This document shows, piece by piece, positions 10,965 through 20,900 of a stretch of DNA of 28,680 nt; within the stretch, counting starts at the first letter, position 1; each line of letters opens with the position of its first letter. A program made the position numbers and the translations under genes. This DNA is from a virus: IMG/VR virus record IMGVR_UViG_3300046167_000183, positions 1 to 28,680 of that record. One strand, 5' to 3'. A model generated the notes under the pieces. That model was given only the letters and a program-made list of their open reading frames with translations, was not told where the DNA came from and searched no databases.

Positions 10965-13223
10965 TTAAACAACCCTTACCTTCAAATTCTGTGCTGCATT
11001 AGATGTAACCCTAACCGTTGTGCTGTCAGGGAAATCATAATCATAGTCAGTACCTAACACCGCACCTTGATTGAGTGACGCTGCATCGTAGTTGATTGTC
11101 ACACCGTCAGCCGTTGGTGTTGAAGCTGATGCAGTATCCATGCGCAGAGCAATAGCCAGATCAAGCGTATCACCTAGCGTGTAGTGATTAGGGTCAGTCA
11201 CTGCGTCTAGCTGCGTCTTGTCCATGCGGTTAAATGCGTTGTAACCTAAAGCCTGTTGGAGTGCATAGAACTCATCGTTTGTTGTGGAGTTAGCCCATGT
11301 GGTTGATGTGCCGTAGCCTATACTTCCTATGTCATACTCAACAACCAAATCATTCGAACTGCCACACATGAACATTTTTGTTCCGTCTGGTTTGAAAGTA
11401 ATACCCTCAGATTCAGAAACAGAGAAACTTACATTACTATAAGAGATAGATGACAAGTCCCAAGCAGTAGAAAGATTGTATTCATAAACAGCTCCACTGC
11501 CAGCCAGATACAACTTTGTACCTGCCGAGTTAAATGTTAGATTGTGGGCAGCGGCAACTTGCGAGTTAAAGTAATAACTAACATTGTTATATGACGCAGT
11601 AGAAATATCCCAAGAAGTAGATAGATTGTATTCATAGATAGTGTCTTGAGCAGAGCCTATGACATACATTTTTGCACCATCTGCTTTAAACTTAACTGCA
11701 AAAGGTGTTGTTGTTTGGCTGGTAGTAGAGAAGTTTACGCTATTATATGAAGCTGTTGAAATATCCCAAGCAGTAGATAAATCATAAGCATAAACGGCAT
11801 CTGTTATAGAACCTACAACGTATACTTGAGTACCATCAGACTTAAAGTCCATGCCTTGAACGGCTGCTTCACTGGAAAGTAAACGGTACGCTTGGGTAAA
11901 AGTAGCTGTTGATATATCCCATGCAGTAGAAAGACCATATTCAAGGACATCATCCGCCGCTGCAAAACCATCATCAAGAACAAACATTTTTGTCCCGTCA
12001 GGTTTAAATATAATACCGTAAGGGTCTGACGTATCACTAGCAACGCTTTTAGACTTATTGAATACAGCGGTGCTTAAATCGTATGCACCTGTCAAACTAC
12101 CTGCATCACTATTATACTGCCATGTACCACTGTTATCCCGCACGATAGGACGCACACCAGAGCCTTCCTTGATGACTGACCATGTGGTTCGATCATCTGT
12201 AGAAACTGCGTAGTGTACTGTGCCATCACCCGCAGCTTGGTCTGCTACCATAGTGTTTAGGTCGAGCCAGTTAGACGTATCAATCTGACCACCTGAGTTT
12301 GTAACGGCAACGTGGTATTGTGAAGTGGGCGTAAAGATTTCTCCGACACTATACTCAATTATGTTGTCAGATTCCCTACTAGCCACAAATAATTTTGTAC
12401 CATCTGCGCTAAAATCTAAAGCCATATTGCCACCGTTAATAGATATGGTACTACTATATGACATGGTAGATACACGGTAAGCTGTTGAAAGAGTGTATAT
12501 ATCAATCTTATTGTTAGTAGCTATGATATACATTTTAGTTCCATCGGAGTTAAATGACATACCTTGTGGTGTAGCTATACTGTTTGTAGGCAAAGAATAT
12601 TCATAAGTAGAGTCAGAAGAAACTCCGCTTAGTTGGTACTCGTTAGGACACGCAAATTGACCTATTACATCCGTGTTGTAATCCAATGTGTAAATAAAAG
12701 ACCCATCATTATTAAATAATATGTCAGCAAAACCTGCGTTTACTTTACCAGACGACGGTGCCCAAGAGGTGCTGTAAGATGCTGTACTAATGTCATACGC
12801 AGTTGATAAACTATATTGATAGACTCTATCGTTATTTCGTCCCGCTATAAACATGCTTGTACCAGCTGGATTAAACCTAGCTGCGGCGGGTTGACCATCC
12901 TGTTGGTATGAATAAAATGTTTTAGAACTATAAGATGCAGTTGTAAGATCAAAAGCGGTAGTACACCCATACTGCATCATATACCCATTTGTATAATCTA
13001 TTACATAAAACTTTGTACCGTCTGGGGAGAAAGTCATATGCAAAAGAGATGCTGATTGGGTTGCAACACTAAAAGTATTTCCAGTAGCGGTTGCATTAGA
13101 AACGTCATATACATTAGAGGCGGAAGGCATCCCAATCCCATCAGCATCACCCGCTGACTTCAATCCACGCATAGACCAAGAGCCTGACGCAATAGTGCTA
13201 GCTATCAGTAAAGGCTGAACCAC
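10965..13223 (-). CDS. Tail adhesin with beta-propeller-like repeats (downstream part)
   Basis: 752 aa dominated by ~45-50-residue repeats of the form F-x-P/A-D-G-T-K-M-Y-V ... Y-x-L-S-T-A-W-D-I-S-T-A-S-Y (e.g. FSPDGTKFYVIDY, FNSAGTKLYLAGS, YNLSTAWDLSSISY). About ten repeats fall in two arrays separated by a different domain (residues ~300-380, HYAVSTDDRTTWSVIKEG). The C-terminal ~120 residues (ALGYNAFNRMDKTQLDAVTD...) are a separate domain. The GTG start at 13223 has no clear ribosome-binding site, and the first residues join naturally to the upstream ORF after a frame correction, so this is probably the C-terminal two-thirds of one ~1200-aa receptor-binding or tail protein. Confidence 0.7.
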   Translation of the reverse strand: MVQPLLIASTIASGSWSMRGLKSAGDADGIGMPSASNVYDVSNATATGNTFSVATQSASLLHMTFSPDGTKFYVIDYTNGYMMQYGCTTAFDLTTASYSSKTFYSYQQDGQPAAARFNPAGTSMFIAGRNNDRVYQYSLSTAYDISTASYSTSWAPSSGKVNAGFADILFNNDGSFIYTLDYNTDVIGQFACPNEYQLSGVSSDSTYEYSLPTNSIATPQGMSFNSDGTKMYIIATNNKIDIYTLSTAYRVSTMSYSSTISINGGNMALDFSADGTKLFVASRESDNIIEYSVGEIFTPTSQYHVAVTNSGGQIDTSNWLDLNTMVADQAAGDGTVHYAVSTDDRTTWSVIKEGSGVRPIVRDNSGTWQYNSDAGSLTGAYDLSTAVFNKSKSVASDTSDPYGIIFKPDGTKMFVLDDGFAAADDVLEYGLSTAWDISTATFTQAYRLLSSEAAVQGMDFKSDGTQVYVVGSITDAVYAYDLSTAWDISTASYNSVNFSTTSQTTTPFAVKFKADGAKMYVIGSAQDTIYEYNLSTSWDISTASYNNVSYYFNSQVAAAHNLTFNSAGTKLYLAGSGAVYEYNLSTAWDLSSISYSNVSFSVSESEGITFKPDGTKMFMCGSSNDLVVEYDIGSIGYGTSTTWANSTTNDEFYALQQALGYNAFNRMDKTQLDAVTDPNHYTLGDTLDLAIALRMDTASASTPTADGVTINYDAASLNQGAVLGTDYDYDFPDSTTVRVTSNAAQNLKVRVV

Positions 13224-14542
13224 CTGTAGGTGTCATACGCACCAGCGGTACTTGTTAGTGTTACATCACCGCCGTTGCCGACTATGCGCTTGCCTACGTC
13301 TGTAGATGCGAAGGAGCCTGTGCCAAGGACAAGGGCAGGGGCAGAGGTGTCGTACTGAAAAACACTTGAACCACCTTTACTTGTTATATATAAAATATTC
13401 CCATCGTTTCCGAAGGTTACGTCTTTAAGCGTACTTTGAGTATCCTGACCAGATACGTCTAAAAATACGGGGCCAGCCCCACTTGCAGTAGTTACGTCCC
13501 AAGCAGTAGAAAGTAAGTATTGGAAGACCTTTGTATTAGTCCCGCCAGCAATATACATTTTAGTTCCGTCAGAACTAAACGCAACACCTTGAGGGCTGTT
13601 ATCCAAGACTCCTACACTCTTGCTTCCTGAAGCAGTAGCAGTAGTGTGGTCCCAAGCGGTAGACAGATTAAACCCCTGAACTCTGTAAGAGTTTTGACCG
13701 ATCATATACATTTTAGTACCATCGGGTTTAAACCACAAGCCTTGGATGCTAGTATCGTATGAATTGACATTGAAGTTTGAGTTTTGATCTGTAGCTGTAG
13801 ACACATCCCAAGCAGTAGAAAGATTTACCCGCCTAATTTCATCTCCAAGAGGACACGCAAGGAAGAGTACAGTACCGTCAGTCTTAAAGTGTAGCCCCCC
13901 AATATTGCTTGTAACACCCGTACCGTCCCAAGAGGTGCTGTAAGATGCTGTAGAAGCATCCCAAGCTGTACTTAAAGTATACTGGTATACAAAACCAGAC
14001 TCTCCACAGACATACATTTTTGTACCGTCAGTGCTAAATGCTGTACCTAAAGGCCCAGTTATTTGAGATGCTACTGAAAAACTTTTACTTGCGTATGTGG
14101 CACTTCCTAAATCTAAATACCCAACACCACCCGGCGTCAACGTAGTAGCATACGCAGTGTTATGCAGATCATAGTTAGACGCAGAAGCATTTACATCCCA
14201 AGCACCCTTAGAAACAACACCCACTTGCGGTACTTCTTTAGTGGCAGACACTACAGGCGCTGGGCTGATAGCTTGAGCCAGAGTAATGCTTGCAGTCTCA
14301 CCAGAAGCGAATGACTTGGTAAGGCTACCAGATGTGACGCTGATGTTGTCTAGCTGTGTTTGTAGTGCGCTAGTCGTGCCAACAACATTATTTAGTTCTG
14401 CTGTGGAGGCCACAAGACCATCCAGCTTGTTGATTTCAGCCGCTGATGCAGTGAGGTCACTAATCTCTGCTACACTAATTGCCCCATCTGCCAGTGGATT
14501 ACCCGCTGCGATTAGGTCTGCTAAGTCTCTTGCTTTAGTCAT
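13205..14542 (-). CDS. Tail adhesin with beta-propeller-like repeats (upstream part)
   Basis: 445 aa starting MTKARDLADLIAAGNPLADG, a start typical of marine phage tail proteins, then a coiled segment (EINKLDGLVASTAELNNVVG) like a fibre neck. Repeats follow (FSTDGTKMYVCG ... YTLSTAWDASTASY; FKPDGTKMYMIG ... FNLSTAWDHTTATA), about five in all. The ORF stops at 13205 within GGDVTLTSTAGAYDTY, and the next ORF overlaps it by 19 nt in another frame. In the third frame the junction reads TGGSAFTDS, which bridges to STIASGSW of the next ORF, so small indels probably split one gene. Confidence 0.75.
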   Translation of the reverse strand: MTKARDLADLIAAGNPLADGAISVAEISDLTASAAEINKLDGLVASTAELNNVVGTTSALQTQLDNISVTSGSLTKSFASGETASITLAQAISPAPVVSATKEVPQVGVVSKGAWDVNASASNYDLHNTAYATTLTPGGVGYLDLGSATYASKSFSVASQITGPLGTAFSTDGTKMYVCGESGFVYQYTLSTAWDASTASYSTSWDGTGVTSNIGGLHFKTDGTVLFLACPLGDEIRRVNLSTAWDVSTATDQNSNFNVNSYDTSIQGLWFKPDGTKMYMIGQNSYRVQGFNLSTAWDHTTATASGSKSVGVLDNSPQGVAFSSDGTKMYIAGGTNTKVFQYLLSTAWDVTTASGAGPVFLDVSGQDTQSTLKDVTFGNDGNILYITSKGGSSVFQYDTSAPALVLGTGSFASTDVGKRIVGNGGDVTLTSTAGAYDTYRWFSLY

Positions 14543-14545
14543 AAC

Positions 14546-15643
14546 TTAACTCCGCTCGATATATTCAATGATAACGACTCCGTGTCCACCCCGTCCCGAA
14601 CGTCTTGAAAGTCCAGTTGTGTCTGCCGCAAGGGATGAATAGCCACCTCCGCCGCCGCCCACTGTAGCATCCCCTGCTGAACCAAACTGATACCTCATAA
14701 GACACCCGCCGCCGCCACCGAAAATACCCGCAGGTTGAACCTTCGATATTCCATAAACCTGACTGTCGCCATATGCCATACCACCAGAGCCAGCGCCCAT
14801 TCCTACAGGGTTATTAGGACTTATAGTCTTAAAGTTAGAAGTACCACTTACTAGCACACCTAATCCTCCTATACCGTCAAGGAGAGGGCCATTAAATCTA
14901 AACAAACGAGCGCCTCCACTGCCGGGTGCGCTGTCTCTTTTAAAGCCTGAGTTCGTACCAACAACATTTGTGGCAGGGCTTGCGCTACCTCCCCCCGCTG
15001 TATGAGCTTGAGTAGAACTATCAACGTCAATATCACCGCCTTGTCCTCCGACACCGCCGCCGCCAGTGCCACAGTAAGCAGAGCCGCTTGATGTTGAAAG
15101 AAGAGACCCGCCATTTGTATTTAAATTAAATAAGTTTAACGCTCCACCACCAGTACCAATGGCTGCATCGTTATATTGGTATCCCCGTGCGCCACTATCA
15201 CCTCCAGTATAGTTTAGAGTTCCACCCGAAGCCGTACCTCCCGCACCTACGGAAGTAGAAGTTCCATAGGAAATACCACCCCCACCTCCATTTGCGGTTA
15301 AGGTATCTGAGCCTAAGACAAAAGTTGTATTTCCACCAGATATACCATCACCAATAGATACTTGTGTGGCGGGATAAAGACCTCCAGTTCCTGTTGTAAC
15401 GGTTGCAGTGGTAGAAGAAGTTACACTAAATTCTTTTTGAGAGTACCCACCAGCACCGCCACCTGTAGCGCCAAATCCGCTGGTTTGAACCGCACCAGAA
15501 CCACCCGCACCAATGACATGAACAATTACCGTACCGTCATAGGGAAACGTGTAAGTATAGCTAGACTTTTGAAACAACCACTCAGGTTGAGGAAGAGGGC
15601 TACCGCCACCACCGCCGCCAAAGAAAGAACTTGTTGTACCCAT
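14546..15643 (-). CDS. Glycine-rich tail tip/adhesin protein
   Basis: 365 aa, Gly-rich throughout: a GGGGGG stretch near the N-terminus, GAGGSGAVQTSGFGATGGGA and many GGGG/GGAG runs. The C-terminus is a regular ending, SGRGGHGVVIIEYIERS. Residues ~20-60 (PYDGTVIVHVIGAGGSG) match the start of the phage Gly-rich domain seen in tail adhesins, which likely forms a polyglycine-helix bundle. It lies between the tail fibre and the repeat adhesin, suggesting host recognition at the tail tip. Confidence 0.75.
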   Translation of the reverse strand: MGTTSSFFGGGGGGSPLPQPEWLFQKSSYTYTFPYDGTVIVHVIGAGGSGAVQTSGFGATGGGAGGYSQKEFSVTSSTTATVTTGTGGLYPATQVSIGDGISGGNTTFVLGSDTLTANGGGGGISYGTSTSVGAGGTASGGTLNYTGGDSGARGYQYNDAAIGTGGGALNLFNLNTNGGSLLSTSSGSAYCGTGGGGVGGQGGDIDVDSSTQAHTAGGGSASPATNVVGTNSGFKRDSAPGSGGARLFRFNGPLLDGIGGLGVLVSGTSNFKTISPNNPVGMGAGSGGMAYGDSQVYGISKVQPAGIFGGGGGCLMRYQFGSAGDATVGGGGGGYSSLAADTTGLSRRSGRGGHGVVIIEYIERS

Positions 15644-15660
15644 TTTATATCACCTTTTCT

Positions 15661-17982
15661 TTATGAGAACGCCCAGCCGATAGTCGCATCGACGTATCTC
15701 AGGGACAGGACGAGGTAGGCTGAATCTATTGTTAAGTCTGAGGCATCACTCATGATGTTGCTACCATTGCGCCCGACAATACAGTCTGTGTTGCCAGCTA
15801 CTTCACTCAGTCGAACTTCATCGCCTACGGTTGGCGAGGCTGGAAGTGTGAGTGTAAGTGTTGCACCGTTGAGGTAGTAGTGGTTGTCTTTGGTTGCTGT
15901 TGTGCTTGCGGTCACTACGTTTGTTGTAAAGCCTACGCCTGTTAGACCAGAGCCATCACCAGTAAATGCTGTAGCGTTGACCGTGCCACTTACATCAAGC
16001 GGTTTGTTCATCGTCCACTTGTCGCCAGTTGCCTGATACAGAATGGTTGCCGCAGCCCCATCCACTGTAAGACCAGCACCATTTGCAGCAGCCGCGTCAG
16101 CCGCTCCGTTAGCCACTGTAATGTTTAAGTCAGCCACATCTAATGTGGTACTATTTACTGTGGTAGTAGTACCAGAAACTGTAAGGTTCCCACCTACAAT
16201 TAGCTCTCCGCTTAGATTTAGAGTTGTTCCCAGCAAAGCGCCAGTAAGCGTACCTCCGCCAAGTTGAAGATAACGAGCATCGGAAACTGTTTTGGTATAT
16301 ACGTCTGCAAGGTTAAATGTTCCGTAGGCAACGTAGTCCAGGGTATCGTTGAGAGCAGCGCCAGTAGTAAGAACAAAGTTAACGCCATCTGTAGCGGTAA
16401 AGTCAGTGCCTTCGATTAGCTTCACGCCGTTCAAATACACATCAATGTAACCGCTGTCGTATCCTGTAGTTGCAAACGAAGTCTGGCCTGCCGTTGCTGT
16501 GAAGGAACCGCGTGAGCTTGTACCGTTTACAGAACTACCAGCATTTTGGAACGAGTTGCCGTTGTAGACCTTCATCGTGTCTGTCGAAGTATCAAACCAT
16601 AGCAAGCCCTCATTAGGAGAAGAGGGTTCAGAGGCTGAGATAGTGTACTGAGAAGAGAAACTATTAACTGAGCTTATGTTGTTGCTTACGTTTGTGACTG
16701 AAGAAACATTGGTTGCCACCGTGTTTACGTTAGCAATGTTAGTCCCTACCGTTGCAATGCTTGCTGAGTTATTAATTACCGCAGTTAAGTCTGTGTTGGC
16801 GACCGTACTAATGTCGGCACTAATCGCAGCTACAGTTGTTACATCAGAGCTAATACCAGCTACAGTTGTTACATTGCCGGAGATACCTCCAACAGCGTTT
16901 ACGTTCACAATGTTTGTCGCCACGACACCAATGTCGCTTGCATCTGCCGCCACGGCTGTAACGTCTGCGGATATTCCCGCCACTGTGGTCACGTTGCCGC
17001 TGATTGTCCCGACTGTATTTACGTTAGCAATGTTATTCGCAACAACCTCAATCTCGCTTGTCGCCTCGTTAAGATCGTTAGCAACAGTTTCAATCTCCGA
17101 CACAACCTCTAACAAATCGTTAGCCACTGTGTTGATATTGGTAATGTTGGAAGCAACAGTGTTTACTGCGTTAATGTTTGTTGCAACGGTTGTCACATTA
17201 GTGTTGTTTGACGCCACTGCTGTAATGTCGGTTGCGATTGGGCCAAGAGTTGCCACTTCGCTTGATACACCAGCTACCGTTGTGACATTCGCTGAGACAC
17301 CCGCCACCGTAGTTACATTGGCAGACACACCAGCAACAGTTGTTACATTAGCAGATATGCCCGAAACTGTAGTTACATCAGTGCGGATAGAGCTTAGATT
17401 AGTTAAGGTGTTTGTTGCTACAGTCCCGTCTTGGATGTCAGCAAGCAACGCAATGTCGGCTGAAACATTTGCAATGGACTGCGCGTCTGCAATCGTTGGC
17501 CCCGCCTCTGGGTCGCCGGTTGTCTCGTTAAATGCTAAAACCTTGCCAACACGCTGCTCTTTAAAAGGCAGTGTCGCGTCAGTGACAAAGTCACCAACAC
17601 TGAAAGTCAGCGCGCGATCTATAGACTCACTTAATCTTTGGTCAACAAATGTAAGCTTGTCCAAGCTCTCTTCTAGGCTTTGCGCAGGGAACGGATCATT
17701 GGGAACCAAGTCAAGCCCTTGGGTGAGGGGCTGCTCTCGAATAATAACAACAGTTACGCCGGACGCCGGTGCAGTTCCAAACACTACGTTGCCGCCGCTT
17801 GCCGAACCCACGCCCGTCACAGTGTAATGCGTTGTAATCGTCTGCACGGTCTCTGTGCCATTGGCGGCGCGAAGGATAACCGTCAGATCGCTCTGGTCGA
17901 AAACCTTGAAGCCATACGCAAAGGTCGCAAGCGATCCATTGCCGCTATAACTTGCTCGGTTTGTGCTGCTCGATACTGTCAT
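15661..17982 (-). CDS. Tail fibre with T7 gp17-like N-terminus
   Basis: 773 aa. Residues 1-~150 (NRASYSGNGSLATFAYGFKV, VVIIREQPLTQGLDLVPNDP, FPAQSLEESLDKLTFVDQRL) match the T7-tail-fibre N-terminal domain that attaches the fibre to the tail. Residues ~190-450 are a long run of ~10-residue repeats (NVTTVAGVSA, NVNTVGTISG, NINTVANDL), which would build a fibrous trimeric stalk. The C-terminal part has WFDTSTDTMKVYNG, a YIDVYLNGVKLIEGTDF domain and a ...LSLRYVDATIGWAFS end. Its ATG shares one base with the upstream stop (TAATG). Confidence 0.85.
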   Translation of the reverse strand: MTVSSSTNRASYSGNGSLATFAYGFKVFDQSDLTVILRAANGTETVQTITTHYTVTGVGSASGGNVVFGTAPASGVTVVIIREQPLTQGLDLVPNDPFPAQSLEESLDKLTFVDQRLSESIDRALTFSVGDFVTDATLPFKEQRVGKVLAFNETTGDPEAGPTIADAQSIANVSADIALLADIQDGTVATNTLTNLSSIRTDVTTVSGISANVTTVAGVSANVTTVAGVSANVTTVAGVSSEVATLGPIATDITAVASNNTNVTTVATNINAVNTVASNITNINTVANDLLEVVSEIETVANDLNEATSEIEVVANNIANVNTVGTISGNVTTVAGISADVTAVAADASDIGVVATNIVNVNAVGGISGNVTTVAGISSDVTTVAAISADISTVANTDLTAVINNSASIATVGTNIANVNTVATNVSSVTNVSNNISSVNSFSSQYTISASEPSSPNEGLLWFDTSTDTMKVYNGNSFQNAGSSVNGTSSRGSFTATAGQTSFATTGYDSGYIDVYLNGVKLIEGTDFTATDGVNFVLTTGAALNDTLDYVAYGTFNLADVYTKTVSDARYLQLGGGTLTGALLGTTLNLSGELIVGGNLTVSGTTTTVNSTTLDVADLNITVANGAADAAAANGAGLTVDGAAATILYQATGDKWTMNKPLDVSGTVNATAFTGDGSGLTGVGFTTNVVTASTTATKDNHYYLNGATLTLTLPASPTVGDEVRLSEVAGNTDCIVGRNGSNIMSDASDLTIDSAYLVLSLRYVDATIGWAFS
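16664..17385 (-). repeat. Degenerate ~30-bp tandem repeats coding the fibre stalk
   Basis: The stalk-coding DNA is a tandem series of roughly 30-bp units (one decapeptide NVTTVAGISA-like each), best preserved at about 17270-17360. The same bias leaves the opposite strand free of stops (16676-17827), which explains a long antisense ORF there. Confidence 0.7.
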
Positions 17983-20900
17983 TATCTACGACCCTCGTTT
18001 TTTAACTGCTCGACCTGCTCATATGCTTGCCGCATATTTGCATATTCTGGGTTTTCAAGCAACGCTAAGAACCCTGCTTCTATAAATTTTTGGTTTATTG
18101 AACGAAGCATCGTTACTTTGGCTTTATCTGGGATGCCTTTATATTGGCTAGATCCAGTTACGGCCATGATTGTTTGCCTGAAATCTAATACTCCGAAACC
18201 AGGTGTGTTGATGCGAATTTCATTTTTTGCCAGATTTACCAAGTCAGACTGCATGCCGTAGCTGAGTTTGATTTGGCCCATTTTTTGTGGGTTAGTCAAA
18301 GGCCATTTGTTTGTTATGCGCTGCAATCGGATTAGCTCTTTTTCATAATCTTCCAGCTCCTCACCGCGCTTCAAGCGAAGTCCTGACAAGTTGCTAAACA
18401 ACGCGGCGCCTGGGTTGGCGGCAAAGCTAAATTCGTCCGATCCTTTTGCGTTGCCTAGCGTATCATAGACAACAGCGTTTAAGTCGCGCTCATCCCGAAT
18501 GAAGCTGTCCTTGGATTGTAGCGCGCTGATCTCTGTGACATATTCTTGAAACTTCGTCCCCAGGTCGCCCTTCGGCGTCCCGACAATAGCATAGTTTGGC
18601 GTCCCGTCTGCAAGTGAGTATGCAAAAGACTCGTTTCCATCTTCGTCAATGACAATCTTTTTTACATCTTCGATTGTGTAATACTCAATATCCTCTCTAG
18701 GCTTGACCCTCGTTGGATCAGCAAGCCGCGCAAACATGCGCTGCAATGAGCTTAGTGGGTTTGGAACACCAATTGGGCTGGCGCTTTCTGCGTAGCTGCG
18801 TGAAATCTTGGCCGCATCGTAACCATCCATAAAGGCAGTCACATCAGCAACCCCCTGCAACATGGGCAGCTCTTTGTAATAATCTATTGTTGATAAAACC
18901 GCTGCCTGCAAATAGTTTTGTTGCAACTCAGGATCGTTTGTCATGTTTGCTCTTTGAACAGCGTCAGCCGTAATCGCAAGCAAACCGCCAACAGGCTCGA
19001 ACCCTTGAAAGCTTACATACATTAACGGGCCGTTTGGCGCTCCAAAAGGATCGTAAAGCGGCATATCCTCTGGGAAACCTTTTCCTTTTAAAACGAAACT
19101 ATAAGGCTGCCACCCAGGCGGCAGGGCGTCCCGAGACTTTTGATCGCTTGGCATGCCGCCGGTGATACGACCATCCATTGCGTATTGAGATGTCTGAAAC
19201 ATAACCGCGCTTCCAACAGTGTATCTGCCGGCAGCAAGTTGCTGTGCGCGTGGCCCGTTTTTGCCGAGCAAGTCTGTCAGGGATTTGGTTGGCATGCCTG
19301 GGACATATTCCATTGTACGCAGCAACGCATTCGTTGGAGCCGTTACAAATGGCATAATAAATCTGCCTAGTAAGGTGCGTTGCAACTTTCCAGCAACTTC
19401 ACCAAAAGTCCCCAGATCAGATTGCAAAGTGTCAAACTTTGCCTTGTAATTTAAATCGTCTGCAACTGAGCCAGGGTCAAGCAGCATCATGCCGGCCTCA
19501 TCCAAAGCCTCTTGCTCACTCATCCCCCTGCGAAGTGCATGCTGATAACGCTTATTGATAGATGTGTAAAACTCGCCGCGTTGAGAAATTGTTTTGGTGA
19601 ACTCATCAGCCGAAAGCAACAAGCGAAATGGTATCCGCATCCGTTTGCCCAGCTCATCAAGAGATCTGCCAAAAAAACTGCTGTCAGACCCAGAAGTAGC
19701 TGCGTAATTTTCAATATCTAACTTGCTTGCTCCAGACGGCATTTCAGTCCGCCAAGCAATTGACGCCGCCTTCATTGCGTCACCCCAAGAATCCGACCAT
19801 CCTTTCAGGCGAAGAAGAGCGTCTTCCATGTAAACTTGATCTTCACTAATGGGCATGTACGCCTCGCCAAAAGGCTTGCGCGCTGCTCGGACAACACTGC
19901 CGTACATTCCAGCCATAACCTCAGTTGGTAGCTGGAACAACATGAAAGAAGTAGTGCCAATCACGTTTTTCATTTGCGTGGCTGGTGATGACAGCAAGCC
20001 GGCCAAGTAAGCCTCATGCACCATCTGTTTTGTTTTTGCGTACTTACCAACATTGGCAACCTGGTTGACGCCCTGCAAACCATTTTCTTTTGCAGATTTT
20101 AATAAAGCAGAAGCCAATGCGTCTGTAGCCCCAGCGGCTCCGCTTTCAGAAAGCAGCCTTGTGGCCTCTTCTCCGAATCGAGTTGCGTCCAACTCCCCAT
20201 CAACTCGGATTTGAAATGACTGTAATGCCCGAGCTGCTTCTGTCTGAGCGCCCTTGAGCTGCAACTGAATACCGCTGTGAATGGCAAGCTGCCTGCGGAA
20301 GCGAAGCCTGTCTGCGTCTGTGCCTTGGCCTGTTTTGATTAGCGTTGCCAGCTCTTCAAGCTTCGTCGCACTTCTTACAAGAAGCTCCCGAGATGCAACA
20401 AACATCTCTGCCGTCATGCCGCCTTCGCCTATTCTGCGAGTAAGAAGGCTGCGCGTCAGGCCAATCTCATCAGCAACCAGCCCCGCAGCGGCTCTGGCTG
20501 TTTCCTTATTAGAGACATTGCCTCGGGTTATAGTGGCTGTCTCGCCCTTAAAGTTATCACCAATTGCTGTAATTACAGCCAAGACATCATCAGAAGTGTC
20601 AATGTAATCAAAATTGAAATCACCGCCGTCTTGCAGGGATTTAATGTTATTTGCTTTTACATCAAGGCGACTTAGAACTGCTTGGGCGACCTCATCAGAA
20701 GCAGTGCCTGTTTCAGCATTAAATCCTCTAACTTCTGCGTTAAGAGCTTTTTTTGCATCCTCGGCAATATTAGTTGCTGCTAGCTCTGCCTCGGCAGCGT
20801 CATTAGCCAAAGCAGCTTGCGCGTCTTGCAGCACATCTGTTGGAGCTTGTTCGTTAATTCCAGGCGCCTTGAGGCCTCGCTCTTCAAACTTTGCCACGCC

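Noticed and set aside
11813-12043. 76-aa minus-strand ORF inside the adhesin gene
   Set aside because: Out-of-frame shadow of the propeller repeats; unlike the methyltransferase-nested ORF it lacks recognisable motifs.
16676-17827. 383-aa ORF on the plus strand opposite the tail fibre
   Set aside because: It is the mirror of the ~30-bp fibre-stalk repeats, whose codon bias removes stops from the opposite strand; no start signal or recognised domain.
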